Assembly: GCA_030657355.1 (NCBI GenBank) | Contig: CP131056.1 | Span: forward strand, 2,686,501-2,750,500 | Length of the DNA stretch: 64,000 nt | Direction of reading: 5' to 3' | DNA from: Radicibacter daui | GTDB taxonomy: Bacteria > Pseudomonadota > Alphaproteobacteria > Radicibacterales > Radicibacteraceae | Part shown: piece by piece, positions 28,829 to 37,226 of the stretch | Layout: every line of letters starts with the position of its first letter | How positions within the stretch are numbered: position 1 is the stretch's first letter | The notes under the pieces: model-generated | Database searches by the model: none | Told to the model about the DNA's origin: nothing | The model's input: the letters and a program-made list of their open reading frames with translations, nothing else | Translations under genes and position numbers: made by a program

Positions 28829-29449
28829 ATGCCTGCCGCCGCCCCTCCCCGTCGCTCCCGTCCCGCCGCCAGTCAGCCGGGTCGCGTGTGGCAACGCATG
28901 CTCTCGGGCCGGCGGCTCGATCTTGCCGACCCGAGCCCGGTGGATATCGAGCCGGAGGACATCGCCCTCGGCCTTGCCCGCCAGCACCGCTGGAACGGCC
29001 AGACCCGCGGGGCTTTCGGCTTTTCGGTCGCGCAGCACAGCATTCTGGTGCGCGACATCATGGCCGGCGCCCATCCGGGGCTCGACCGGCGCTGGCAACT
29101 GGCGGCACTGCTGCACGATGCGCCGGAATTCGTCTGCCATGACCTGATCACGCCGCTCAAGAATCTGGTGGGCGATGTGTTCCGCGATGTGGAGAACAAC
29201 CTGCTGCGGGCCATCCATCTGCGTTTCGGCCTGCCGGCGGTGGTGCCGGTGCCGGTGCGCAAGGCGATCAAGACCGCCGACAAGGTGGCGGCTGCCACCG
29301 AAGCCATCTCGCTTGCCGGGTTCACCCGCGAGGAACTGGGGCCGGTACTGGGGATCACCGTTCCCCCGCTCGACCAGGAGATCGAGGCCTGGGCGAGCGA
29401 CATCGCCTGCGAGCGTTTCCTTGCCGAACTTTATGGCCTGCTCGACTGA
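28829..29449 (+). CDS. HD-domain phosphohydrolase, YfbR-like
   Basis: A 206-residue protein counted from the ATG at 28829; an in-frame TTG two codons earlier is also possible. After a Pro/Arg-rich N-terminus it shows the HD metal-site residues: SVAQHSILVRDIM (first His), LLHDAPEFVCHDLITPLK (HD pair) and IKTADKVAAATEA (distal Asp). YfbR-type enzymes dephosphorylate deoxynucleoside monophosphates, but members of the broader group have other substrates. It follows the kinase gene by 51 bases and is in the same direction. It may not be functionally related to sugar uptake. Confidence 0.82.
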   Translation: MPAAAPPRRSRPAASQPGRVWQRMLSGRRLDLADPSPVDIEPEDIALGLARQHRWNGQTRGAFGFSVAQHSILVRDIMAGAHPGLDRRWQLAALLHDAPEFVCHDLITPLKNLVGDVFRDVENNLLRAIHLRFGLPAVVPVPVRKAIKTADKVAAATEAISLAGFTREELGPVLGITVPPLDQEIEAWASDIACERFLAELYGLLD

Positions 29450-29493
29450 GCTTTTGCCGGTTGGCGGCGGCTTTTCTGCCCTAGGTACTGGAC

Positions 29494-29768
29494 TTGACCG
29501 GGGGCACCCTATATTACCCATCAGACGGACCGGACAGAGCCTTCCCAGCCAGTGGATAAAGAGGCGCTGTCGTCGGAAGGTCGATGGGTGCCCAAAGCCC
29601 CGAAGACACCGGGTTCGTTTCGATAGAGAACGGCCGAGATGCTGGAGTGCCTTGCCGGAAGGCTGGCCTGTCCGTGGGTTTTATACCCGGACGGCGGCCC
29701 TGCCGGGATTGCCGGAACAGCACGGGCGCGTAGCGTTTTAAAAACCGATTAAAAGAAGATGGCGGATC
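29494..29768 (+). other. Structured gene-free stretch upstream of the HTH gene
   Basis: About 319 bases lie between genes and contain several nested stems. GGGCAC (29502-29507) can pair with GTGCCC (29588-29593), CCATC (29518-29522) with GATGG (29583-29587), and CCTTCC with GGAAGG inside. Further hairpins (GCCTT/AAGGC, CCGTGGGT/ACCCGGACGG, TGCCGG/GCCGGA) follow up to about 29725. A TTGACC and a TATATT lie at its left end but only 10 bases apart. It could be a structured 5' leader or a small RNA. I recognise no known RNA family. Confidence 0.3.
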
Positions 29769-30407
29769 ATGCAGAGCAAGCGTCGCGGCCGTATTCCCCA
29801 GTCCGCCTGGCCAGACATTCTGCGCCGGCACGAGCAGGGTGAATCCTTAAGCTCGATCGCGCGGGATTTCGACTGCACGCCCAGCGCCATTTCCTATGTC
29901 ATCAAGAAGAACCAGGCCGGGGCCGATAATGGCGGTGCCGAGGCCAGTGAAAGCGATGAAGAAATGACCAACGAGAACGAGCCGGAAACCGGCACCGAAG
30001 TGGCCGGCGAGGCCCCCGCAGCGGTTGAAGAGGCGCCGCGCACCGAAGAGGCGCGCCCGCGCACCCGCATGCTGCGCATGAAGCAGCCGGCAGCCCCGAC
30101 GCCCGTCGCCGCTGCCGATGTTGCCGGAGACAGCGATGCCGGCGACAGCGGTGACGATAGCCATGGCGCTCCCGCGCCGCGTCAGGCGACCGACATTCGT
30201 GTGGAAGAGACCGCGGCAACCTGCCGCGCCGCCTACACTACCTGGCGTTCCGCCCCCTCGCCCGAGACGCTGGATGCGCTGCAGACCAGCCTGCACGAGA
30301 TCCGCAAGGTGATTGCCCGTGTCGAGATCGAGATTGCCGCCGCCCGTGGCAGCGAGCCGATCCAGCGTCCGGCACAGCGCCACGTCTATCGCGCCGCGCG
30401 CCGCTGA
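29769..30407 (+). CDS. Small HTH protein with acidic disordered middle, function unknown
   Basis: A 212-residue protein. Residues 1-48 form a resolvase-like helix-turn-helix (IPQSAWPDILRRHEQGESLSSIARDFDCTPSAISYVIKK), suggesting sequence-specific DNA binding. Residues about 50-140 are rich in Glu, Ala and Pro and look disordered. The C-terminus (about 150-195) is helical, with a possible oligomerisation helix LDALQTSLHEIRKVIARVEIEIAAA. Proteins of this layout recur in alphaproteobacteria as hypothetical regulators. It is preceded by a structured leader and followed by a strong terminator, so it is probably a single-gene transcript. Confidence 0.8.
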   Translation: MQSKRRGRIPQSAWPDILRRHEQGESLSSIARDFDCTPSAISYVIKKNQAGADNGGAEASESDEEMTNENEPETGTEVAGEAPAAVEEAPRTEEARPRTRMLRMKQPAAPTPVAAADVAGDSDAGDSGDDSHGAPAPRQATDIRVEETAATCRAAYTTWRSAPSPETLDALQTSLHEIRKVIARVEIEIAAARGSEPIQRPAQRHVYRAARR

Positions 30408-30458
30408 CCCGCACGCCACCACAAGGCTTGTCGGCAATCGCCGGCAGGCCCGGGATAT

Positions 30459-30490
30459 AAAATGGCCGCCCTGAAAAGGGCGGCCATTTT
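30459..30490 (+). terminator. Rho-independent terminator after the HTH gene
   Basis: A perfect 13-base-pair stem (AAAATGGCCGCCC / GGGCGGCCATTTT) with a TGAAAA loop, followed by GTTT. The A and T flanks make it usable in both directions. It lies 51 bases past the HTH gene stop. Confidence 0.9.
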
Positions 30491-30510
30491 GTTTGGCGCC
30501 TCACCGTCGA

Positions 30511-30538
30511 TAACGATTGCTTTTTATGAAAATCGTTA
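30511..30538. promoter_or_regulatory. Inverted repeat upstream of the pentapeptide-repeat gene
   Basis: TAACGATT and AATCGTTA form perfect 8-base arms around a 12-base AT-rich centre (GCTTTTTATGAA). It lies about 155 bases before the pentapeptide-repeat gene, in an AT-rich stretch that should hold the promoter. It could be an operator or a second, weaker terminator. Confidence 0.35.
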
Positions 30539-30693
30539 TGAAACAGAGGGCTATATCCTTAAGAGTTAATGACCTGCTGCTTTGCGCACGGCAAATTAGC
30601 GTTTTGTTGATGGTCTTGCGGCAATATCCGCAATGTCCGTAAAAACTCCGGCCGGCAGTCGGAAAGAATAATAAACAGAAAGGTCTACGACGT

Positions 30694-31950
30694 ATGGCGA
30701 CCACCGTGTCTCCGCAGGAATTGATGGAGGTTCTCGCCCGGCATGACCGTTATCTGAAGAAGATGACCGGCGGCCGGCGTGGCAACCTGTCGATGGCGGA
30801 TCTGCGCGGTGTGGACCTGCGCGAAGCAAACCTCTCCCAGGCCAAGCTCTCCGGCGCCAATCTCAGCCGTGCGCTGCTGCAATATGCCAATCTTTCGGAG
30901 TGCGACCTGTTTGCCGCCAACCTGGAACGGGCCGACTGCACGGGCGTGAATTTCGGCGGAGCGGATCTGCGCGGGGCCTATCTGCGTGGCGCCAAGCTGC
31001 GCGGTGCCATCCTGCGCGCAGCGGACCTGCGCGGCGGCGCACTGCTTTATGAGCAGGACAATGCCGACGATCCGGAACGCGCCCCCTCCAACCCGCATGG
31101 CGCCGACCTTTCCAACGCCACCATGATCGAGGCGGATTGCACCGGCGCGCAGATGGCCGGCTGCAACTTCTCCGGCGCCAAGATGCCGCGCGCCAACCTC
31201 ACCTCTGCCGTGCTGCGCGGCGCCAACCTTTCCAATGTCGACCTTGACGGCGCTGACCTGCGCAAGGCGGACCTTACCGGCGCGCAGGTCTATAATGCCA
31301 ACCTGCGCAACACCAATCTCGAGGGCGCGACGCTGGATGGCGTGGACCTCAGCACGGTGGATATGACAGGGGCGCATTTTTCACTTTCCGCCGACAGCCT
31401 GTCGGACCAGATCCAGACCGCGCTCAAATCCCACCAGGACTGGATCCGCTCCGATGGCGCCAATGGCGCCCGCGCCAACCTGACCGATGCCGACCTCTCG
31501 CAGATCGACCTGACGCCGTTCAACCTCAGCGGCGCCAACCTGCGCGGCGCCAACCTGACCGGCGCCAAGATGCATGGCTGCATGATGGTGATGACCGACT
31601 TCACCAATGCCCGTCTCACCCGCTGCGACCTGTCGGAAGCCATTCTCGACGGGGCCGTGCTGGTGAATGCGGATCTTTCCGCCTGCAACATGACCAATGC
31701 GCAGCTGGCACCGGTGGACCTCAAGAACGCCAAGGGCGAGTTGATTGGCCGTCAATGGGCCGCCAACCTTTCCAACAGCCGCCTGCGCGACGCCGTTCTG
31801 GTGGGCGCCAAGCTCACCAAGGTCAACCTGACGGACGCCGACCTCACCAATTGCGACCTGCGCAATGCCGACCTTACCGGCAGCATTCTGGACGATACCG
31901 ACATGACCGGTGCACGTCTTGAAGGCGCAAGGCTGCCGCCGCGCGAGTAA
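30694..31950 (+). CDS. Pentapeptide-repeat protein
   Basis: A 418-residue protein built largely of A(D/N)LxX repeats that fold as a right-handed quadrilateral beta helix. A helical N-terminus (residues 1-40) precedes a first repeat block (about 41-120), a short interruption (EQDNADDPERAPSNP), a second block to about 225, a helical insert (SLSDQIQTALKSHQDWIRSDGA) and a final block from about 255. No signal peptide is present, so it is probably cytoplasmic. The family includes gyrase-protecting proteins such as Qnr and MfpA, but the interrupted, longer layout here gives no specific function. It has its own promoter region. Confidence 0.9.
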   Translation: MATTVSPQELMEVLARHDRYLKKMTGGRRGNLSMADLRGVDLREANLSQAKLSGANLSRALLQYANLSECDLFAANLERADCTGVNFGGADLRGAYLRGAKLRGAILRAADLRGGALLYEQDNADDPERAPSNPHGADLSNATMIEADCTGAQMAGCNFSGAKMPRANLTSAVLRGANLSNVDLDGADLRKADLTGAQVYNANLRNTNLEGATLDGVDLSTVDMTGAHFSLSADSLSDQIQTALKSHQDWIRSDGANGARANLTDADLSQIDLTPFNLSGANLRGANLTGAKMHGCMMVMTDFTNARLTRCDLSEAILDGAVLVNADLSACNMTNAQLAPVDLKNAKGELIGRQWAANLSNSRLRDAVLVGAKLTKVNLTDADLTNCDLRNADLTGSILDDTDMTGARLEGARLPPRE

Positions 31951-32159
31951 AATGCCTGCGCGAAGGCGCAACCTCATCACATGAGCGAAGAGAACCGGGT
32001 CGGGGCGATGGCGCCGGGCGATGAGGCCCTCCCTGTCGTCCTCAACTGGCTCGGCGATCAGCAGCCCTGAAAAATGGCTGACACAACCGCTCTGGACGCC
32101 ATTGCATCCAAACTTCAAAAAATTGTATAGCCGTAATAAGCCGAATTAAAATTTCTATA

Positions 32160-33569
32160 ATGATATGGGTGCAAAACGTGAAAAAAAGCGGCGCCTTAAA
32201 AACGATACTAAAAACTACCTTTCTTTCGGCCATTGGAACATTAGTACTAGGCTTGGGCGGCTGCGCCCTCGATCCAGCAGGACTGGCAATTTCTGCCGCC
32301 GGATCACTGTACAGCCCCCCGGATCCAGCAACCGTAATCGTGCCTGAATTCAAAAACAGCTTCGGAGCCTACAATTGCCCGTCGCTGGCTGAAGCAGAAG
32401 TTACTCTCAAGGCAGATTCGAATGATCCCGGTGATGTCGTGTTGTTGGGCGCGCTCGAGGCCATAAGGCAGCTGAAAGCGGAAAAAGGCTGCTCAGCCAT
32501 TACGCAGACTGCCCCCACTCAGACATCGGCAAATTCAACGGCCAATAACGTTTCTCAAACGCCCCCCGACCTTCAGGGCGGTTTCGGCCTAGAGATCGAA
32601 ACTCTGTCGAGTTCGATTGGCACCGCAATCGGCCTAAACCCGGCTCAGGGTGCCGTCGTGATCAGCGCCCTCAAAGGGGGAACTGGCGAAAAAGCTGGCC
32701 TTGAACCACTGGACGTCATTGTCGAAGTCGCGGGCCAGAAAGTGGCAAATGCCGCCGACCTGCAAGGTATCGTCTCGAAAATGCGCCCGGGTTTCAATGC
32801 ACCGGTCCGGATATGGCGCGATCATACGTTCGCAGATCTGACGGTTGAGGTAGCAACACCACAGGCCCCCGTTGCCGCAACGGCCGCGGCGCCCGCAGCG
32901 GCAAATTCCGCCTCGACAGAGTCCAGGCGCGGATGGCTTGGCGTCGTTGTGTTCAGCGAAAGCCTCTCTATACCTCTCGTGCGTGATCTGAATCTGCCGG
33001 ACGCACACGGCGTCCTGGTGGTCGGAACCGGCATGGAAAGCGCTGCAGCGCAGGCCGGTCTGAAAGCCTTCGATATTATCCAGTCGATAGACGGCCAGGC
33101 GTTTGACCGCCCTGACCAGCTGTTAAGCTACCTGTCATCCCGCAAGGCCGGAAACACGGTCAATATTCAGATATTGCGCAATCATTCCACCATCCCCCTC
33201 ACCGCCACCCTAAAGGCAGAGGAACCGGCCAATCCCCCCGTCCCGGCAGGTGTTGAAATCTACTGCTATGCCACGGCGTCCCCGTATGTTCCCGAACAGG
33301 GTGGCAGCGTTTACTGGATAAGCACCCTGTTCCCGGTTCCCGGCGCCACCCTGAAAACCGCGGTCGAGCACGGGAATGTCGTCGGCCCGCAATTCAGACA
33401 ATATCTGATCAGCCAAGGGATAAGCCCCGGGAAGGTCGAGGCTGCATTCGGCATTTGCAGCACCTACGGGTCGGCCAACGACAGCCTTCAGGCGTCTGTG
33501 GCCCGCAACAAGACCGCAGCCTTTACGTCAACCGGCTCAACCATCGTCACCCTCCGCTGGGCTCCCTGA
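32160..33569 (+). CDS. Lipoprotein with two PDZ domains, function unknown
   Basis: A 469-residue protein from the ATG at 32160; a GTG six codons later is an alternative start and neither has a clear ribosome site. The N-terminus is a lipoprotein signal with lipobox GLGGC near residue 35. PDZ1 spans about 135-230 (GAVVISALKGGTGEKAGLEPLD) and PDZ2 about 258-352 (GVLVVGTGMESAAAQAGLKAFD), resembling the tandem PDZs of HtrA/DegP proteases. No serine-protease domain is present. A C-terminal region of about 115 residues with three cysteines is not recognised. It is probably a membrane-anchored periplasmic scaffold or chaperone. Its upstream region is AT-rich compared with its neighbours. Confidence 0.8.
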   Translation: MIWVQNVKKSGALKTILKTTFLSAIGTLVLGLGGCALDPAGLAISAAGSLYSPPDPATVIVPEFKNSFGAYNCPSLAEAEVTLKADSNDPGDVVLLGALEAIRQLKAEKGCSAITQTAPTQTSANSTANNVSQTPPDLQGGFGLEIETLSSSIGTAIGLNPAQGAVVISALKGGTGEKAGLEPLDVIVEVAGQKVANAADLQGIVSKMRPGFNAPVRIWRDHTFADLTVEVATPQAPVAATAAAPAAANSASTESRRGWLGVVVFSESLSIPLVRDLNLPDAHGVLVVGTGMESAAAQAGLKAFDIIQSIDGQAFDRPDQLLSYLSSRKAGNTVNIQILRNHSTIPLTATLKAEEPANPPVPAGVEIYCYATASPYVPEQGGSVYWISTLFPVPGATLKTAVEHGNVVGPQFRQYLISQGISPGKVEAAFGICSTYGSANDSLQASVARNKTAAFTSTGSTIVTLRWAP

Positions 33570-33731
33570 GCCCGGCCGGCACAAGGCGCACGCAGGGCGA
33601 TCACGCGTTACCCTGCGGCGCGTCAACCTCGATCATCGGCTCACGCTGCCAGGAATGTGGCCGGCCGCATGGCTCCCTTGCCGGGGCATAACTTGCCAAA
33701 ATCCGGCTTTGACGTCATAACCCGCCCCATC

Positions 33732-34775
33732 ATGACATCCCTGCCGCCCCTGAGCCGCCGCCTGTCGGTGGCGCCGATGATGGACTGGACCGACCGGCAC
33801 GACCGGTTTTTCCTGCGCCTCATGGCGCCGCGCGCGCTGCTTTACACCGAGATGGTGACGACGGGCGCGATCAGGCATGGCGACCGCCAGCGCCTGCTGG
33901 GCTTCAGCCCGCAAGAGCAACCGCTTGCCCTGCAACTGGGCGGCAGTGACCCGGCAGAACTCGCAAGCTCGGCAAAGGTGGGCGCCGACTGGGGTTACCG
34001 CGAGATCAACCTCAATGTCGGCTGCCCGAGCGACCGCGTGCAGTCCGGCCGCTTCGGCGCCTGCCTGATGGCCGACCCGAAGCTGGTGGGTACTTGCGTT
34101 ACCGCCATGCGCGAGGCGGTGGATATCGATGTAACCGTCAAGCACCGTATCGGCATTGACGGGCGCGAGAGTTACGAGGAACTGACGGATTTCGTCGGCA
34201 TCGTCGCCGAAGCCGGCTGCGCCTCTTTTACCGTACATGCCCGCATCGCCATCCTTGCCGGCCTCAGCCCCAAGGAAAACCGCGAGATCCCGCCGCTCAA
34301 ATATGACTGGGTCTACCGGTTGAAGCGGGACTTCCCGCAGCTGGAGATCTGTATCAATGGCGGGATCAAGACCGGCGAGGCCATCACCGGGCATCTGGTC
34401 CATACCGACGGCGTGATGATTGGCCGCGAGGCCTATCAAAATCCGTGGTTTATGGTGGAAGCTGAAGAACGTGCCTTCGGCCCCTCCCCCGATCTGCCGG
34501 AAAGCCGCGAGGCGGTAGTCGACCGCCTGCTGCCCTATATCGAGCGCGAATGTGCGGCCGGCACGCCGCTTCCCGCCATCAGCCGGCATATTCTCGGCCT
34601 CTTCTCCGGCCTGCCCGGCGGGCGCGCCTGGCGGCGCCATCTGTCCGAAAACGCCTTCCGCCCCGGCGCCGGTGCGGATGTGGTGCGCGGCGCCCTGGAC
34701 GCCCTGCTCATAGCTGCACAGAGCGTACGCGCCGGCGGCACAAGCAACGATGCCGGGCGCGACGCCGCAGAATAG
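33732..34775 (+). CDS. dusA: tRNA-dihydrouridine(20/20a) synthase DusA
   Basis: A 347-residue flavoenzyme that reduces uridines 20 and 20a in the tRNA D-loop with NADPH. The match to DusA is strong along the whole length: RRLSVAPMMDWTDRHDRFFLR, LLYTEMVTTGAI, ALQLGGSDPAELA, EINLNVGCPSDRVQSGRFGACLM (catalytic Cys before PSD), GLSPKENREIPPL, INGGIKTGEAI and DGVMIGREAYQNPW. The ATG at 33732 was chosen because it best matches the family start; in-frame GTG 33657 and ATG 33669 would add 21-25 residues. It appears to be transcribed alone. Confidence 0.95.
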   Translation: MTSLPPLSRRLSVAPMMDWTDRHDRFFLRLMAPRALLYTEMVTTGAIRHGDRQRLLGFSPQEQPLALQLGGSDPAELASSAKVGADWGYREINLNVGCPSDRVQSGRFGACLMADPKLVGTCVTAMREAVDIDVTVKHRIGIDGRESYEELTDFVGIVAEAGCASFTVHARIAILAGLSPKENREIPPLKYDWVYRLKRDFPQLEICINGGIKTGEAITGHLVHTDGVMIGREAYQNPWFMVEAEERAFGPSPDLPESREAVVDRLLPYIERECAAGTPLPAISRHILGLFSGLPGGRAWRRHLSENAFRPGAGADVVRGALDALLIAAQSVRAGGTSNDAGRDAAE

Positions 34776-35060
34776 CGCTGCGGGACCGCAAGGGCACCCT
34801 TCCGCCCCTCTGACCTTCTTTTTGCGTTGTTTTTCACTAGACGAATGATCGGCAGCCTCCACACACAAATGGAAAAATACTTCCACCAATACAAATAATC
34901 AGATTATCTGTGCACTGGGGAATACAACCCCATCAAAGCGCTCACCTTCCCGATTTCTCACAACGGCGCCCAGTAAAAGAGAAACAAGTTTGAGACATAA
35001 CACCGCACTCACTGTATGTTTTTCCGATAATTGAAAAACACATCAGAGAGAGACTGCCTT

Positions 35061-35402
35061 ATGCGGTTTTTTTTGAGGTCTATGCTGACGGGATGCTTTC
35101 TGACCCTTGCCCTTTCAGGCGCAGCAACCGGCGCGATGGCAAAAGACAGGCATGTGAAGATCACCAACAACACCGACAGCATCCTGTCTGAATTTTATGC
35201 CTCAGATGTCGAAAGTGAAGATTGGGAAGAGGACATCCTGGGCGCCGATGTTCTGCGCCCGGGCGAAAGCTCCAATATCGATATCGATGACGGATCAGGT
35301 TCCTGTCATTTTGACTTCAGAGCTGTATTCGAAGACGGAACAAAAATTGTGGATGAGTCCGTAAACGTTTGCAGAACAAGAGTTTTTACCTACGGTGACT
35401 GA
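35061..35402 (+). CDS. Small secreted protein, conserved, function unknown
   Basis: A 113-residue protein from the ATG at 35061. A Sec signal peptide covers residues 1-28 (FLTLALSGAATGAMA-KD). The mature part of about 85 residues begins RHVKITNNTDSILSEFYASD and has an acidic middle (ESEDWEEDILGADVLRPGES) with two cysteines that could form a disulfide (GSCHFDF and NVCRTRV). This resembles a family of small periplasmic proteins found in alphaproteobacteria, with no established role. It follows a 285-base AT-rich stretch with no other gene and ends at a strong hairpin shared with the convergent permease gene. Confidence 0.8.
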   Translation: MRFFLRSMLTGCFLTLALSGAATGAMAKDRHVKITNNTDSILSEFYASDVESEDWEEDILGADVLRPGESSNIDIDDGSGSCHFDFRAVFEDGTKIVDESVNVCRTRVFTYGD

Positions 35403-35406
35403 CACG

Positions 35407-35440
35407 AGGCGCCAGGCCGGCTAAAACCGGCCCGGCGCCT
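35407..35440. terminator. Bidirectional hairpin between convergent genes
   Basis: AGGCGCC-A-GGCCGG pairs with CCGGCC-C-GGCGCCT around a CTAAAA loop: 13 paired bases and one mismatch. It lies four bases after the small secreted protein gene and 11 bases beyond the stop of the opposing permease gene. No long T-run follows on either strand. Confidence 0.7.
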
Positions 35441-35451
35441 TGCACCGGTGC

Positions 35452-36387
35452 TCACACCCTCGCCGGGTTGCGCTCCAGCAAACCATCCGGCCGCAGGATC
35501 AGCAGCAGGGTGAGGCCGACAAACACCGCCACATCGCGGTAGAGAAAACCAAAATAGGCGGCATAGAAGGTTTCAAAAAAAGCCAGCACCACCGCACCGA
35601 TCAGCGCACCGGTGAAGGAAGTGAGCCCGCCCAGCACGGCAGCGAAGAGCGCCTTGAGCCCCATCATCAGCCCCATATAAAAACTGACGCTGCCATAATA
35701 GATGGCAATGATGGCGCCGGAGACGCCGGCGGACACCCCGGCCAGAATGTAGGAAACCAGCTGGATACGGCTGGCATCCACCCCCAGCAGCGCCGCCATG
35801 GCGATATCCTGCGAACAGGCGCGCCACAGGCGGCCGAAGCGGCTGTGGGTGGCGTACCACACCAGAAGCCCCGCCAGCACGAAGCCCAGCACGGTAACCA
35901 GTATCTGGATGAAGGTGGCCTGCACCGGAAACACCGGGGAGGCGATCAGCCGGATCGGCTGGGCAAACAGCGGTGGCAGCGTCTTGTCGCGGCTGCTGTT
36001 GGCAAGGCGCGCTGCCTCCTCCAGCAGGATGGAAAGGCCGATGGTGGCAACCAGCATGGCAAGCGAGCGACGGCCCAGCAGCGGGCGCGCCACAAGGCGG
36101 TCCACCACCACCGCAACAGCCACCGTGGTGATAATGCCAAGCCCGGTGCCCAGCAGCGCGATGATCGGCAGCGGCAGGCCGGTCAGGAACACCATGAGGG
36201 TGATCTGGTTGAGCGTCGTATAGGCGCCCCACATGGAAAAGCTGCCAAAGGCAAGGTTGACCTGGCCGGAAACGCCATAGACCAGCACATAGGCGACGGT
36301 GAGAAGCGCATAGAAGGCGGAAAGCTGGGTGGCATTGATGAGCTGCTGCAGGAAAAACAACAGCTCCGGCATCTCCCCGATCTGCAC
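35452..36387 (-). CDS. Branched-chain amino acid-type ABC permease, LivH-like, orphan
   Basis: A 311-residue permease. The GTG at 36387 has a good GGGAGGG ribosome site eight bases upstream; an internal ATG at 36372 is the alternative, its GGGGAG lying too close. About eight membrane segments are seen. BPD_transp_2 signatures include VYGVSGQVNLAFGSFSMWGAY near 45 and ACSQDIAMAALLGVDASRIQ near 190, and a Gly-rich segment GLKALFAAVLGGLTSFTGALIGA near 255. LivH normally sits with LivM, LivF, LivG and a binding protein; none is adjacent here. It is flanked by unrelated genes, so it must share partners encoded elsewhere or be a relic. Confidence 0.85.
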   Translation of the reverse strand: MQIGEMPELLFFLQQLINATQLSAFYALLTVAYVLVYGVSGQVNLAFGSFSMWGAYTTLNQITLMVFLTGLPLPIIALLGTGLGIITTVAVAVVVDRLVARPLLGRRSLAMLVATIGLSILLEEAARLANSSRDKTLPPLFAQPIRLIASPVFPVQATFIQILVTVLGFVLAGLLVWYATHSRFGRLWRACSQDIAMAALLGVDASRIQLVSYILAGVSAGVSGAIIAIYYGSVSFYMGLMMGLKALFAAVLGGLTSFTGALIGAVVLAFFETFYAAYFGFLYRDVAVFVGLTLLLILRPDGLLERNPARV

Positions 36388-36643
36388 CGCGCCCGCCCTC
36401 CCGGCCTGTCCCCACCGGCAGCCTGCCCCGGCAAGCCCCGCTTTTGCCAGCATCAAGCGCGGGCCGCGGGCAAACTGTCAATCATCGCGGAGCTTGCGGC
36501 AGGCAAGGCGTTCCGGTCAGGCCTGGTCCGTGGCCGGCTGCGCGTGGCAGTTGCAGGCCCTGCCATCAGCCGTCATCATCTGGAAAACATCGCTGCCGGC
36601 GCCTGCAGGCCCCGGCACCGGTAGAACAGGTGAGAGCTCCCGC

Positions 36644-37153
36644 ATGTCCTCCTTTGCCCCGCTCCCTTCCCTGATCCAGTTCGGCCGGCGCGGCCTGATT
36701 GCCCTTTCGGTCGCCGCCCTGCTGGTAACCGCCTGCGGCAAGAAGGAAGAGGCAAAGAACAGCCCCTGGTTCAGCTTCAGCGGCGGCGGCTTTGTGTTCA
36801 ACTACCGGGAGGCAGAGGCCTATTACGGCTTCATCGCCAAGGTCGAGCGAACGCTACCGGAGAATGCGACGGTGGAAGCGAGCTTCGAGAACCCGGCCGG
36901 CGGCCCCGATCTGGTGCTGACCCAGCCCGCGATGGCAAACCGCATCACCTATGTGTTCCAGTCCCCGCCCCTTACCGGCATCGTCAAGGCTAAGCCCTAC
37001 AAGGCGACCCTGCGCCTCAAGGACAACAAGAGTGGCAAACTGCTGGGGGAGGTAACCACCAGCTTTACCTCCAGCGAGGACCAGAGCGTGATGCCGCTGC
37101 GTCCGCTGGTGGAGGGGCCGGCGGATAGCGATACCCCCTCCTGGCTGCGCTGA
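36644..37153 (+). CDS. Lipoprotein, GGGF-FNYR family, copy 1
   Basis: A 169-residue protein from the ATG at 36644. It has a lipoprotein signal with lipobox LVTAC near residue 31. The mature domain of about 135 residues carries WFSFSGGGFVFNYREAEAYYGF, TVEASFENPAGGPDLV, YVFQSPPLTGIVKAKPYKATL and a C-terminal TTSFTSSEDQSVMPLRPLVEGP. It is predicted to be a beta-rich envelope lipoprotein. I do not know a function. The next gene encodes a clear paralogue, 73 bases downstream in the same direction, with about half the residues identical by eye. Confidence 0.82.
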   Translation: MSSFAPLPSLIQFGRRGLIALSVAALLVTACGKKEEAKNSPWFSFSGGGFVFNYREAEAYYGFIAKVERTLPENATVEASFENPAGGPDLVLTQPAMANRITYVFQSPPLTGIVKAKPYKATLRLKDNKSGKLLGEVTTSFTSSEDQSVMPLRPLVEGPADSDTPSWLR

Positions 37154-37226
37154 TTACCGCCCTCTCCTCTACCGCTCTTCGCCTTCCGTGATACCGGCCC
37201 CAACAGGCTCAAGGACAAAGCCCGCC

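Noticed and set aside
29494-29515. TTGACC and TATATT as a promoter
   Set aside because: Only 10 bases separate them, too short for a normal sigma-70 spacing, and the -10 lies inside a predicted stem.
29500-29768. Signal-recognition-particle RNA, 6S RNA or tmRNA in the structured gap
   Set aside because: The conserved GGAAGGAAGCAGCC-type loop of SRP RNA, tmRNA tag features and a recognisable 6S central bubble were not found.
30526-30642. A 38-codon open frame starting ATGAAAATCGTTATG
   Set aside because: No ribosome site precedes it and its start overlaps the inverted repeat; nothing supports translation.
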